Source of the DNA: DASYAE01 sp036501535
GTDB lineage: Bacteria; Actinomycetota; Actinomycetes; Streptomycetales; Catenulisporaceae
Length of the DNA: 60,043 nucleotides
Assembly (NCBI GenBank): GCA_036501535.1
Contig: DASYAE010000073.1
Coordinates: forward strand, 1-60,043
Direction: 5' to 3'
The number at the start of each line of letters is the position of its first letter. The first letter of the stretch is position 1. Under the pieces are notes generated by a model that saw only the letters and a program-made list of their open reading frames with translations, did no database searches and was not told the DNA's origin. The position numbers were made by a program, and so were the translations under genes. Of the stretch, positions 33,986 through 44,344 are shown piece by piece.

Positions 33986-35055
33986 GCACGCCGATGCCGA
34001 TGCCGATGGAGACGCCCGACACAGAGTCAGTGGCGGTCCGCAGCCCCCTGCTGGATCTGCCCGGCGCGGTCGCCGCCGACCCGCCGGACCAGGGCGTGGC
34101 GGCGCATTACGGCAATCCGCACACAGAGCAGCGCGCGCTGGCTAACGGCGCCGGCTTCGTCGACCTTTCGCATCGCGGCGTGGTGCGCATCGGCGGGAGG
34201 GACCGGCTCCGGCTGCTGCACTCGCTGCTCAGCCAGCACCTGTCCGAGCTGGCGCCGCATCAGCCCGCCGAGGCGCTGCTGCTGGACCCGCAGGGCCGCA
34301 TCGAGCATGCGCTCTACCTGGTCGACGACGGCGAGGCGACGTGGGCGCACGTCGAGCCGGGCGCGGCCGGCCCGCTGACCGCGTTCCTGGCCAAGATGCG
34401 CTTCATGCTCGACGTCGAGCCCGAAGACGTGACCGCGCAGTACGCGATCGTCTACGAGGCCGGTCCGGGCGGCCGGGTCGCGGCGGCGTCCGGCGCTCTC
34501 ACACGGGAACCGGTCCGGTTCGACGAGGCCGCCGAGGGCCGCGAGCTCTTCCTGCCGCGCGCCCGGCTGGCCGAGTACGCGGCCGGCCCGAACGCCGGCT
34601 CGCCGGCCGGGTCGTGGGCGCTCGAGGCGCTGCGGATCGCCTCGCACCGGCCGCGCGCCGGGCTCGAGACGGACAGCCGCACGATCCCGCACGAACTCGG
34701 CTGGATCGACACGGCGGTCCACCTCGACAAGGGCTGCTATCGCGGCCAGGAGACGGTCGCCCGGGTGCAGAACCTCGGCCACCCGCCGCGCCGACTGGTC
34801 TTCCTGCACCTCGACGGGACCGAGGAACACCTCCCGGCGCACGGCGATCCGGTCGAGTCCGAGGGCCGCGACGTCGGCCGGGTCACCTCCAGCGCCCGGC
34901 ACTACGAGCTCGGCCCGATCGCACTCGCGCTGGTGAAGCGGACCGTGCCGACGGACGCGACACTCCAGGCGGGCGGCGTCGCCGCGGCCCAGGAGGTCGT
35001 AGTGCCGCCGGACGCGGGGGGCACCGCACGCGAGCGGCTGAGAGGGCGTCACTGA
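33982..35055 (+). CDS. ygfZ: YgfZ/GcvT-like folate-binding protein
   Basis: A 357-residue protein of the YgfZ family, which uses tetrahydrofolate in repair or assembly of certain Fe-S enzymes. The family signature KGCYRGQE is present with its conserved Cys (DKGCYRGQETVARVQ near residue 252). The GcvT-like N-terminal fold is visible (VDLSHRGVVRIGGRDRLRLL). The ATG overlaps the nur stop by 4 bp, so the genes are translationally coupled. The C-terminus overlaps the convergent gene by 7 bp. Confidence 0.88.
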   Translation: MSTPMPMPMETPDTESVAVRSPLLDLPGAVAADPPDQGVAAHYGNPHTEQRALANGAGFVDLSHRGVVRIGGRDRLRLLHSLLSQHLSELAPHQPAEALLLDPQGRIEHALYLVDDGEATWAHVEPGAAGPLTAFLAKMRFMLDVEPEDVTAQYAIVYEAGPGGRVAAASGALTREPVRFDEAAEGRELFLPRARLAEYAAGPNAGSPAGSWALEALRIASHRPRAGLETDSRTIPHELGWIDTAVHLDKGCYRGQETVARVQNLGHPPRRLVFLHLDGTEEHLPAHGDPVESEGRDVGRVTSSARHYELGPIALALVKRTVPTDATLQAGGVAAAQEVVVPPDAGGTARERLRGRH

Positions 35056-35582
35056 CGACTCGCCAGCACCCCAGTGTCGTCCCGTTCACGTCGCCGTCGA
35101 GGTCGCCGCGCTGACGTGAGATCGTCGCGCATGACGATCTCAAGTGTGCGGAGCCGGCTGTGAAACTCCGCGTTGAGTTCCTTGTACTCCTTCGAGTCGC
35201 GCGTCAGCGTTGCACTATGTGCGAGCAGGTTGCGTAAAACTTGCAAATGCCTGTACACGCTGTGTGCGGAGTCGTGCACATGATCAGGTGCCACGATTGC
35301 GAGCTCGCGCATGGAGGCCTTGGGACTGGCATGCTCCGGGTCGTCGTGATACGCGTCGTGTACGGCCGCTTCGAGCACGGCACCGTTGAGGCCCCTGAAC
35401 GCGGCCTTCAGCATCCGGCCGTGAGCCTGCGACAGTGAGACGACGAATCGCACATAGACGACCCGCCTGGTCTCACTCCACTGCTGCCTGAGATCGCGAC
35501 GCGCTCGGAGCAGGTCAGTGAGCAGCGTCGAACCGACTCCCAGTACCGCACCCAACGCGACAGCGACGAACGTCCCCCACAT
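35049..35582 (-). CDS. Membrane-anchored hypothetical protein
   Basis: A 177-residue protein with one N-terminal membrane segment (FVAVALGAVLGVGSTLL) and a helical cytoplasmic part containing several His (HVHDSAHSVYRHLQVLRNLL). It ends in a basic tail (SARRPRRRRERD). TACCCT lies 6 nt before ATG 35582 (35589-35594, minus strand), which fits a leaderless gene. It converges on ygfZ with a 7-bp overlap. No family recognised; the helical part resembles generic actinobacterial hypothetical proteins. Confidence 0.6.
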   Translation of the reverse strand: MWGTFVAVALGAVLGVGSTLLTDLLRARRDLRQQWSETRRVVYVRFVVSLSQAHGRMLKAAFRGLNGAVLEAAVHDAYHDDPEHASPKASMRELAIVAPDHVHDSAHSVYRHLQVLRNLLAHSATLTRDSKEYKELNAEFHSRLRTLEIVMRDDLTSARRPRRRRERDDTGVLASRQ

Positions 35583-35975
35583 ATCCGCAGGGTAGCGCCG
35601 AGCACAAACGTCCGCAGCATACTGATCTCGCTTGCCGCCGGCGGTGCTGGAGCCGGGGATGTCGCCGACGTCTCGTGAGAACTGACTCCGAGCGGGCTTC
35701 TGGGAGTCGACCCGTCGTGGGTCCGAGACGCGTTGGATTCACCGGGTTGGCGAGCCCAGCGAAGCTGGTGTCGAGTCGGCGGCAGGTGTGGCCGTCGGAG
35801 CGGGGCCGGGCTGCTCGGGGGCACGGCTGAGCCGACCGGGGATCGTGCGCTCCATCAAACGGGTGAACTCGTGACGAATCCGCACGTCCGTGCCAGGACC
35901 GTGCGACGATTCCCCCCGTCAGCGATGCAAGCCCGGGGGCGGTCCCCCGGCGCCGGGAACCCGGTTGGGGGATGC
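35583..35975. other. Intergenic region upstream of the rsiG-like gene
   Basis: No gene is supported in this roughly 390-bp gap. It holds the divergent promoter of the minus-strand gene and, at 35933-35950, a hairpin (CCGGGGG arm, 4-nt loop) 25 nt before the rsiG-like ATG. The reading frame of that gene stays open up to 35733, but the codons there do not look coding. Confidence 0.45.
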
Positions 35976-36536
35976 ATGACCGAGGCCGAGAGCGGCCGCC
36001 GCGGCCTGCGCAGGATCGACCGGGTGACAGCCGAGGGCTTCGCCGCGGACCTGGGCGCACTGCCGCTGCGGGAACTGCGCGAGCGCCGGGCCGACGCGCT
36101 GGCCGAGGAGGCCGACCTGTCGTACCTGCGCCGGCTGCTGCACGGCCGGATCGACATAATCGCGGCCGAACTGGATCGCCGCCGCCTCGGGGACACCAGC
36201 CCGCTGCTGGCCGGCCTGACCGCCATCCTGGCCGACCCTCCGCCGGAACGCCCGGTCTCGGCCCGCCACCTACGATTGAACGGCCCGGTGCGGGACCGGC
36301 CCGGTGAGTACCGCGCCGAGATCGAGGGACGGCTGAGTAAGCTGGCCCGCCCCGACCTGGCCGGCTGCCCGGAGCCTGAGCTGGGCGCGACCGCCCGGGC
36401 GCTCGCCGACTGCGAGCGCGAACTGTCCGGCCTGCGCCAGCAGGTCCAGCGCGCCGCGGACGAGTGCGCCGCCGAACTGGCCCGCCGCTACCGCGACGGC
36501 GAGGCGGCGGTCGGCGACGTGCTCGACGCGCACTGA
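35976..36536 (+). CDS. rsiG: RsiG-like c-di-GMP-binding anti-sigma factor
   Basis: A 186-residue, mostly helical protein. Residues about 45-75 read EADLSYLRRLLHGRIDIIAA, which fits the RsiG c-di-GMP signature E(x3)S(x2)R(x3)Q(x3)D except that Gln is replaced by His. In Streptomyces, RsiG with c-di-GMP holds the sporulation sigma factor WhiG inactive. The rest forms further coiled-coil helices (ALADCERELSGLRQQVQR). Its position after nur and ygfZ also fits the Streptomyces neighbourhood as I recall it. WhiG is not in the window. The start is ATG 35976 after a G-rich stretch. Confidence 0.72.
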   Translation: MTEAESGRRGLRRIDRVTAEGFAADLGALPLRELRERRADALAEEADLSYLRRLLHGRIDIIAAELDRRRLGDTSPLLAGLTAILADPPPERPVSARHLRLNGPVRDRPGEYRAEIEGRLSKLARPDLAGCPEPELGATARALADCERELSGLRQQVQRAADECAAELARRYRDGEAAVGDVLDAH

Positions 36537-36570
36537 TACGCGCCGATCTGGATCAGGATGCGAAGATTGG

Positions 36571-37610
<1,040 letters not shown>

Positions 37611-37614
<4 letters not shown>

Positions 37615-38663
37615 AGTCCGTCCCCCTCGCGGCCGGCGGCCCGCCGGTTGAGCAGGTCGGCCAGCCGGGACTCGGCCGCGGCGAGGGCGGCGGTCGGCAG
37701 CAGCGGGTGCAGGCTGGTGGACTCGGCGTGCGCGGTCAGCGCGGACGCCGTGGAGTACTTCAGCGAGAGGCCCAGCCGCGTGGTCATCAGCTCGGTGTCC
37801 AGCACCCGCCCGTAGGTCAGCAGCGCGACCTGGTCCGCGGCGAAGTCGGCCACCCCGAACCGGAGCAGCAGCCGGCCGAGCGAGCCGGTGGCGAACCGCG
37901 GCACCGGCAGCACCGGGCGGCCGAGCCGGCGCGCGATCTGGGACAGCGTCAGGGTGCCGGCGCCGGCGATGTTGTAGGTGCCCGGCGGGGTCGGCCCGGC
38001 CGCGGCGCGGACCGCGCGGACCACGTCGTCGATGTGCACGAACTGCAGCCGCGGGTCGAAGCCGAGCACGCAGGGCAGCACCGGCAGGCGGAAGAACTCG
38101 GCGTAGGAGGTGCCCACCTCCGGCCCGAGGAACCCGGCGAACCGCAGCACCGTGATGTCCACGTCGGGCCGGCGGCGGGCGAATCCGCGCACATAGGCCT
38201 CGACCTCGGTCACGTCCTTGCCGTAGCCGGAGCGGGGCGGCAGGTGCGGCTTCGTCTGCTCGGTGAACATCGCCGGGTCGCGCGGCGCGCAGCCGTACAC
38301 CGCCCCGGACGACTTGACCACCAGCCGGCGCACGCTCGACGACTGCTGGCACGCGGCCAGCAGCTGCATCGTGCCGATGACGTTGCGCTCCTTCATCGCG
38401 GCGCGCGAGCCGGCCTGCGAGGCCCCGGCGAGCACGTCGAGGTGCAGCACCGTGTCCGGCCGGACCCGGGCGATCAGCGCCGCGATGGCGGGGGTGCGCA
38501 GGTCGGCCTGGACCGTCTCCACCCCCTCGACCCGGTCCTCGGGCTCCGGCTCGGCGAGGTCGACGCCGACGATCCGCTCCCCGGTGCTCGCCAGGTCGCG
38601 CAGCACAGCCGCGCCGAGGCGGCGTGCCGCGCCGGTGACCAGGATCGTTCCGGACTCGCTCAC
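37611..38663 (-). CDS. NAD-dependent epimerase/dehydratase-family protein
   Basis: A 350-residue extended SDR. The nucleotide-binding N-terminus is ILVTGAARRLGAAVLRDL and the cofactor acidic residue follows in VGVDLAE. The active-site Tyr is in SGYGKDVTEVEAYVRG, but the usual Lys four residues later is Val, so the YxxxK pair is incomplete. I believe related actinobacterial proteins share this, meaning it may bind NAD without classic epimerase chemistry. It forms an operon with the acyltransferase (4-bp overlap). A 13-bp direct repeat, CTCGTCGGGCACT, lies upstream at 38695-38720. Confidence 0.8.
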
Positions 38664-38892
38664 AGATGCACTCGCGATGTTGGCTTCAGGCGACCTCGTC
38701 GGGCACTCTCGTCGGGCACTGTGCCCGTGAACCCGGTGTCAAGCCTAGCCGCGGACGGCAGGCTCGGCTCCCGGGACTGATGGTTCGTCAGTGACGGCTC
38801 GGAAGCCTGCGTGGGTCTCGGACTCCCGCCGCGAACGCCGGACCGGCGCCGAGCGCGGCGGGACGTCGGAAGCGCGCGCCTGACGCCGCCGG

Positions 38893-38991
38893 CTACTTCT
38901 TGTTGCGGCGCTGGATGCGCGTCTTCTTCAGCAGCTTGCGGTGCTTCTTCTTGGCCATGCGCTTGCGGCGCTTCTTGATGACCGAGCCCAC
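38893..38991 (-). CDS. bS22 / AURKAIP1-COX24 domain ribosomal miniprotein
   Basis: A 32-residue, extremely basic protein beginning MGSVIKKRRKRMAKKKHRKL and ending in IQRRNKK. It matches the actinobacterial AURKAIP1/COX24 protein found as bS22 in the small ribosomal subunit. GTG 38991 is the start; GAGGG precedes it. It lies downstream of the HTH gene on the same strand. 38664-38892 contains nothing else. Confidence 0.92.
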   Translation of the reverse strand: MGSVIKKRRKRMAKKKHRKLLKKTRIQRRNKK

Positions 38992-39143
38992 AGGGAACCC
39001 TCGCTCACTCTTCCTGGACGAACGACAGACGACCAGAGTACCCGCAGCGGAGCCGTGCGGAGAACGTGAGCTGGTACAGGGACGCCCGAAGCCCGCCCCT
39101 CGGGGACCGGGGGACCGTCGCGGCGATCGCCCGGTCCCGCCGG

Positions 39144-39536
39144 TCACTCGGTCTCGACGTAGGCGGACGAGAGGTAGTCCCGCACCGCCTTTGCCGGGAC
39201 CCGGAAGGACCGGCCCACCCGCACCGCGGCCAGCTCGCCGGAGTGCACCATCCGATAGACCGTCATCTTCGAGACCCGCATGACCCCGGCCACCTCGGCC
39301 ACCGTGAGGAAGCTCACGTCCTCGAGACCCAGCGGCGGCGGCCCGTTGCGCAGCGGGCTGGCGTGCCCGGACCTTCCGGCCTGCGCCGTCTCCGGCTCAC
39401 CGGAACCCGAGCCGGCCTGCCCCGCACTCGCTGGGAGCCCCCCACCCGGGGTGATGACTTCTGCCGACTGCTCTTCAGGCACAGCGGCCCAACCACCTTT
39501 CGCGCGCTGCTGCGCCGGAATCCCCTCCGCCGGCAC
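39144..39536 (-). CDS. Excisionase-type helix-turn-helix DNA-binding protein
   Basis: A 130-residue protein. Residues 1-70 are disordered, and the C-terminal 60 form a MerR/BldC-type winged HTH: FLTVAEVAGVMRVSKMTVYR, then VHSGELAAVRVGRSFRVPA. Such proteins bind direct repeats as small oligomers. GTG 39536 has TACGCT 6 nt upstream (39543-39548, minus strand), so it is probably leaderless. It precedes the bS22 gene, an arrangement common in actinomycetes. It is not BldC itself, whose sequence I remember as different. Confidence 0.8.
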   Translation of the reverse strand: MPAEGIPAQQRAKGGWAAVPEEQSAEVITPGGGLPASAGQAGSGSGEPETAQAGRSGHASPLRNGPPPLGLEDVSFLTVAEVAGVMRVSKMTVYRMVHSGELAAVRVGRSFRVPAKAVRDYLSSAYVETE

Positions 39537-39694
39537 GTCGTCAGCGTATGCGCCTTGTACCCCACAGTAGTTGCCCGAGGCAAGTCGGGGGAGGGGCGAT
39601 TGAGATTGTTGGGGATATCAAAACCGGCGCACTTTGCCGAGTTCTGTGTGCGCCCCTGGTGACGGATACCTGGATTGGGGCTTACAAGCCCTGC

Positions 39695-40525
39695 TTAAGC
39701 CGCCTGAGCTGCCCGCGCCAGGATGTAATCACCGAGCGGGCTGTAGCTGTCCGGATCGAGACCGTCGTCGAGCGGTACTGCAACCTGCACGGCGCCCTCC
39801 TCCTCGCCCACGAAAAGAGCCGGGTCGTTGCAGTCCGCGAAGCCGATCGCGTCCAGGCCGGCCTGGCCCGCGCCGCCGCACCAGCCGTGGTCCGCCACCA
39901 CCAGATCGGGCATCGGGCCGCCGGCGGCGGCCAGCTCCGCGAGCACCGCCCGGATCGGGCGCGCGGCGTGCGAGTGCACCGGCCCGCCCGGGTCCTCGAC
40001 CATGGCCACGCCGAGGAAGTAGCGGATCTCCAGGCGCTTGCGCCCGCCGTGCCGGGCCGGCGCGTCGTACGACCAGCCGTCGGCCGCCTCGACCACCCGG
40101 CCGCCGGCGGCCGCCAGCGCGGAGGCCAGCTGCTGGTACAGCTCGCTGAGATTGTTCGGGTGCCCGGTGGCGAACAGCACCCGCTGCCGCTCCCGCAGCG
40201 CCTCGCCGAACCGGTCCGCGTAGCGGTCGAGCGCGTCGACGGTCCGGTCCGGGTCGATGGTGTCCTCGCCGCTGCGGTGGTCGAGCCGCGGGCTGACCCC
40301 GACCTTGCGGGCCATCAGGTCCAGCACCGAGTCGCGGGTCCAGTGCGCGGCCGGCTCCAGGCCGAGCTGATAGTACGGATCGCGGTCGGCCAGCAGCTGG
40401 TAGTGCAGCAGGTTGTTCTCCCGCGGCGTGGCCACGATCCCGGCCATCCGGGTCCGCATCAGGTGCTCGACCAGGGACGCCCGGTCGGGTGCCGGCCGCC
40501 TTGCCGCGGGAAACAGTGCGCTCAT
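39695..40525 (-). CDS. Conserved actinobacterial phosphatase-like protein
   Basis: A 276-residue protein commonly annotated simply as phosphatase in actinomycetes. It starts SLVEHLMRTRMAGIVATPRE and has candidate ligand clusters in LFATGHPNNLSELYQQLA, GPVHSHAARPIRAVL, and DLVVADHGWCGGAG. I see no classical phosphatase motif, so the name is provisional. TAACCT lies 7 nt before ATG 40525 (40533-40538, minus strand), consistent with leaderless expression. It appears monocistronic; 39537-39694 shows nothing more. Confidence 0.6.
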   Translation of the reverse strand: MSALFPAARRPAPDRASLVEHLMRTRMAGIVATPRENNLLHYQLLADRDPYYQLGLEPAAHWTRDSVLDLMARKVGVSPRLDHRSGEDTIDPDRTVDALDRYADRFGEALRERQRVLFATGHPNNLSELYQQLASALAAAGGRVVEAADGWSYDAPARHGGRKRLEIRYFLGVAMVEDPGGPVHSHAARPIRAVLAELAAAGGPMPDLVVADHGWCGGAGQAGLDAIGFADCNDPALFVGEEEGAVQVAVPLDDGLDPDSYSPLGDYILARAAQAA

Positions 40526-40607
40526 GTCATCGAGGTTACGCGGCGCCCCTGCCGCGGCGCGACGGGTCCCCGGGTGATCGCTGGTCAGGGATGGTGGCGT
40601 GGGAGCG

Positions 40608-41792
40608 TCAGTCGGTGCGCAGCGCGATCACCGGATCGAGCCGGCCGGCCCGGCGCGCCGGCATCACGCCGAACACCACGCCGACGAACACCGACACCCC
40701 GAATGCCAGCGCGGGCGACCACCAGGCGATCGACGTCGGCAGCGGGCTGAACGCGCCCACCGCGGCCGAGACTCCGACACCGAAGAGGATGCCGAGCGTC
40801 CCGCCCACCGCCGTCAGCGCCACCGCCTCGACCAGGAACTGCAGCACCACGTCGCGCTGCCGGGCGCCGAGCGCCTTGCGCAGCCCGATCTCCCGGGTCC
40901 GCTCGCGCACTCCGACCAGCATGATGTTGGACACGCCGACCCCGCCGACCAGCAGCGAGATGCCCGCGATCGCGGAGAGCACCAGGGTGAGCAGGTCCAG
41001 GATCTCGCCGATGGTGCCGAGGATCTGGGTCTGGGTGACCGCGGAGAACTGCTCGCCGGGGTACTCGGCCTCCAGCGCGGCGACGATCTGGTCGGACAGC
41101 GGCCCGATCCGGTCCGGGGTGGGCGCCTTCACCGCCAGCCCCTCGACCGTGTTCACCCCGAACAGCCGCTGCGCCTCGGAGATCGGTACATCTATATCGG
41201 AGTCCTGGGTTATCCCGAAGGCGGAGCCCTGCCCCCGGGCGACGCCGATCACCCGGAAGGTGACCCCGGCGATCGTCACCGGCCGGCCGACCGGATCCTC
41301 GCCCGGGAACAGCGATGAGGCCACGTCGGCGCCCAGGACGACCACCCGCGAATAAGTGTCCACATCCGCTTGGGTGATGTAGGAGCCCTCTGCCAGCGGT
41401 CTGTTGAAGACCGTGTCGAAGGACGGCGTCACGCCCTGCACGGTCGAGTAGTAGCTCTGCGTCTCCGCGGTCACCTCCTCGCCAGAGCTGACGGTCGCGG
41501 TTACGTCGCTCTGCGAGCCGACGATCCGCGCCGCCAGGTCGACGTCCGAGAGCTGCATCGGGGAGAGCGCCGGGGCGGTGCCGAACTCGAACTTGCCCGG
41601 CACGATCAGCACGATGTTCGAGCCGAGCCCCTCGACCTCGTTCTCCACCTTGGCCCGCGCCCCGCCGCCGATGGCGACCAGGACCACCACCGCGGCCACC
41701 CCGATGATCACCCCGACCATGGTCAGCAGCGAGCGCAGCCGGTTGGCCCGCAACGACTCCCCGGCCAGGCGCAGCGACTCCCAGGGCTTCAC
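40608..41792 (-). CDS. MacB-like ABC transporter permease (FtsX family)
   Basis: A 394-residue permease. One transmembrane helix near the N-terminus (LLTMVGVIIGVAAVVVLVAI) is followed by a periplasmic-type MacB domain of about 230 residues, then three C-terminal helices (GISLLVGGVGVSNIMLVGVR). It couples ATP hydrolysis to mechanical export from the membrane. Start GTG 41792 overlaps the ATPase stop (GTGA). Third gene of a tripartite-type operon with the adaptor and ATPase. Confidence 0.92.
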   Translation of the reverse strand: MKPWESLRLAGESLRANRLRSLLTMVGVIIGVAAVVVLVAIGGGARAKVENEVEGLGSNIVLIVPGKFEFGTAPALSPMQLSDVDLAARIVGSQSDVTATVSSGEEVTAETQSYYSTVQGVTPSFDTVFNRPLAEGSYITQADVDTYSRVVVLGADVASSLFPGEDPVGRPVTIAGVTFRVIGVARGQGSAFGITQDSDIDVPISEAQRLFGVNTVEGLAVKAPTPDRIGPLSDQIVAALEAEYPGEQFSAVTQTQILGTIGEILDLLTLVLSAIAGISLLVGGVGVSNIMLVGVRERTREIGLRKALGARQRDVVLQFLVEAVALTAVGGTLGILFGVGVSAAVGAFSPLPTSIAWWSPALAFGVSVFVGVVFGVMPARRAGRLDPVIALRTD

Positions 41793-42655
41793 CGGTCAGC
41801 TCCCCCGCCCTCGCCGACAGGCGTGTCAGTGTTCGTTGTGTCGGTGTTCGTTGTGTCAGCGCTCGTTGCGGTGTCGCCGCGATGCGCGGCGCGGTCCTCG
41901 ACGATCAGCCCGTCCTTGAACCGGACCAGCCGGCGCGCCCGCGCCGCCACGTCCGCGTCGTGGGTGACCATGACCACCGCGACGCCGCGCTCCCGGTTCA
42001 GCCGCTCCAGGATGGCCAGCACCTCCTCGCCGTGCGCGGAGTCCAGGTTGCCGGTCGGCTCGTCGGCCAGCAGGATCCGCGGCTCGCCGACCAGCGCGCG
42101 GGCGATCGCGACCCGCTGCTGCTCGCCGCCGGAGAGCTGGGTCGGCCGGTGGCCGAGCCGGTGGCCGAGGTTGACCGCCTCCAGCGCGGCGACCGCGCGC
42201 CGGCGCCGCTCGCCGCGGCCGATCCCGCGGTAGACCAGCGGCAGTGCGACGTTGTCCCGCGCGCTGGTGCGCGCCAGCAGGTGGAAGGACTGGAACACGA
42301 AGCCGATCTCGGTGTTGCGCAGCCCGGCCAGCTCCGTGTCGCCGAGCTTTGCGATGTCCCGGCCGCCGATCAGCAGCCTTCCGCCGGTCGGCCGGTCGAG
42401 GCAGCCGAGCAGGTGCATCAGGGTGGACTTGCCCGAGCCGGACGGCCCGGTCACCGCCACGTATTCGCCCTCGTCGATTCGCAGCGAGACTCCGCGTAGC
42501 GCAGGCACCTCGATGCCGTCCATCTTGTAGACGCGCCGGACGTCTTCGGCCTCGATCGCCGGGGGCGCGCCCGACGCGCGCTCCGTGTGAGCCTGCGTCT
42601 GCTCAGACACGGCCTGCGCGGCCACCGGCGTGTCAGGCTTCGTGTCGGCGCTCAA
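41789..42655 (-). CDS. MacB-type ABC transporter ATP-binding protein
   Basis: An ABC ATPase of the LolD/MacB class. Walker A is GPSGSGKST, the signature LSGGEQQR, Walker B ILLADEPTGNLD, and the switch His lies in MVTHD. I place the start at TTG 42655 because it overlaps the adaptor stop as TTGA; GTG codons about ten residues later are alternatives. That gives 288 residues. The C-terminus carries a TNTDTTNTDT repeat encoded by 41820-41850. It energises the adjoining FtsX-type permease. Confidence 0.9.
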   Translation of the reverse strand: MSADTKPDTPVAAQAVSEQTQAHTERASGAPPAIEAEDVRRVYKMDGIEVPALRGVSLRIDEGEYVAVTGPSGSGKSTLMHLLGCLDRPTGGRLLIGGRDIAKLGDTELAGLRNTEIGFVFQSFHLLARTSARDNVALPLVYRGIGRGERRRRAVAALEAVNLGHRLGHRPTQLSGGEQQRVAIARALVGEPRILLADEPTGNLDSAHGEEVLAILERLNRERGVAVVMVTHDADVAARARRLVRFKDGLIVEDRAAHRGDTATSADTTNTDTTNTDTPVGEGGGADR

Positions 42656-44106
42656 CCGACCTGCTCCCCCGCAGTCACCTTGTCCGCGCCGCTCACCACG
42701 ATCCGGTCCCCCGCCTTGAGGCCGGAGAGCACCTGCACGGCCGTCTGGCCCTGCGCGCCGAGCGTGATCGGGTGCAGCTGCGCGCTGCCGCCGGAGACCA
42801 GCCACACGCTGGTGGTCTGGCCGTTGATGATCAGCGCGGAGGAGGGCACCGACAGCGTGTGCCGGGCTGTCAGGACATGGAGGTTCGCGATGGCGCTCAT
42901 GCCCGGCAGCGGCGCGGGAGCGGCCTCGCCGTCCTGGAGCTTGCCGGTGCCGAGGCTGAGCCGGACCGTGTACGTCACATTGCCCTGGCTCGACGTCGCC
43001 GCGGTCGGGTCGATCGCGGTCACCGTGCCCGGATACGTCGCGCCGGGCTCCGCGTTGAGCTGGATGTCGGCCGTGGCACCGGGATGCACGGTCAGCACAT
43101 CGGTCTCGTCGACCTGCGCGGCGACCGTCAGGGCGGACGCGTCGGTGATGGTGAACAGCGCATTGCCGGCCGAGACCGGCGTGCCCACCGATATCATCGT
43201 GCTGCCACCGGAGGCCGCGGATCCGGCCCCTGACGAACCGGTCGAGCCGGTGCCGCCGGACCCGGTCCCGGAGCCCGAGCCGGACGAGCCGGACGCCCCG
43301 CTCTCCGCCTGTGAGATGAGCTGGTTCAGCGAGCCGAGGCCGCCGGAGCCCGAGCCGCCCTGGCCGCTGTCGAGGGTGACCGTTCCGGAGATCGACGCGG
43401 TGACCGTCAGAGCATTGACAGTGCTCTGCGCGGTGTCCACGGCGGCCTGGGCCTGCGTGCGCTGGGCCTGGTCGAGCGCGCCGAGCACCTGGCCGGCCGA
43501 GGCCAGGCCCTGCTCGAACTGGCCGACCACGCCGTCGACGGTGCTGATCGCCGAGTCGTAGGAGCTCTGCGCCGCGTTGATCTCGTCCATCAGGGTCTGC
43601 TGCAGCGTCGGATCGGTGATCTGCTTCGCGGCCGCCAACGCCTGCGTGAACGCGGCGTTCGCGGAGGTCTGGTCCGAGGCGGTGGCGTCGGTGAACCCGG
43701 TGGTGGTGGCCGGGATGCCGGAGTCGCCGGAGGAGACCTGGGCCAGCGCCTGCTGGGCCGAGGCGAGCTGCTGCTGCGCGGTCGGCGAGGATATGGTGCC
43801 GAGCACCTGGCCCGCGGCGACCTGCTGGCCGTCCTGCACGTCGAGGGCGGTGACCGTGCCGTCAGCGGCGGAGCCCAGGGTCACCTGGTCCTTCGGCACG
43901 ACGTTGGCCGGAGCCTGCACGACCTGCGCGACGGTCCCGTATCCGACCGCTGCGACGGTGACCCCGGAGGCGGCACCGCCGGAGCAGCCGGCCGCTCCGG
44001 CGAGGGCGGCCGCGGCGGCGGTCGCGACGGTGAGCGTGGCTCTGATCCAGCGGGGAGCGCGCCTCCCCGAGCCGTGCTGGTGTCCCAAGCTGTCCACGCG
44101 ATACAT
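42652..44106 (-). CDS. HlyD/MacA-like efflux adaptor, probable lipoprotein
   Basis: A 484-residue adaptor with an N-terminal export signal ending in ALAGAAGCSGG; the Cys is a likely lipid attachment site. The lipoyl-like beta motif surrounds two long helices (about 125-240, rich in Q and A), and a Gly/Ser linker occupies about 280-310. It ends with a barrel domain (LSVPSSALIINGQTTSVWLV). ATG 44106 (MYRVDS) is chosen because it gives a proper signal peptide. First gene of the adaptor-ATPase-permease operon; 44107-44344 holds its promoter region and no gene. Confidence 0.88.
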   Translation of the reverse strand: MYRVDSLGHQHGSGRRAPRWIRATLTVATAAAAALAGAAGCSGGAASGVTVAAVGYGTVAQVVQAPANVVPKDQVTLGSAADGTVTALDVQDGQQVAAGQVLGTISSPTAQQQLASAQQALAQVSSGDSGIPATTTGFTDATASDQTSANAAFTQALAAAKQITDPTLQQTLMDEINAAQSSYDSAISTVDGVVGQFEQGLASAGQVLGALDQAQRTQAQAAVDTAQSTVNALTVTASISGTVTLDSGQGGSGSGGLGSLNQLISQAESGASGSSGSGSGTGSGGTGSTGSSGAGSAASGGSTMISVGTPVSAGNALFTITDASALTVAAQVDETDVLTVHPGATADIQLNAEPGATYPGTVTAIDPTAATSSQGNVTYTVRLSLGTGKLQDGEAAPAPLPGMSAIANLHVLTARHTLSVPSSALIINGQTTSVWLVSGGSAQLHPITLGAQGQTAVQVLSGLKAGDRIVVSGADKVTAGEQVG

Positions 44107-44344
44107 CGTAAACATCCTGCGTGGCGGCGGCCGGAGCCGGGGTGTGGGAGCCACTTCGCCTGCTGAATCGCGGCCGGAAATTCAACGCCGCCCCACCGGA
44201 GCGTCCGGCGCGTCCGGTGGGACGGTGGTTGATCCAGAGTAGGCGCCGGCGGCGGAACGGCAAGCTCCCGTGCCCAAATCGTGACCGTGGTGTGACCGGT
44301 CGAGCACCGATCGTCAGCGTATGGAGAATCCCGCCCCGCCCGGT

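Noticed and set aside
37615..38352. Extension of the acyltransferase frame through the SDR gene
   Set aside because: It is a frame shadow of the SDR gene, which has a clear nucleotide-binding fold; the GTGA overlap marks the real start.
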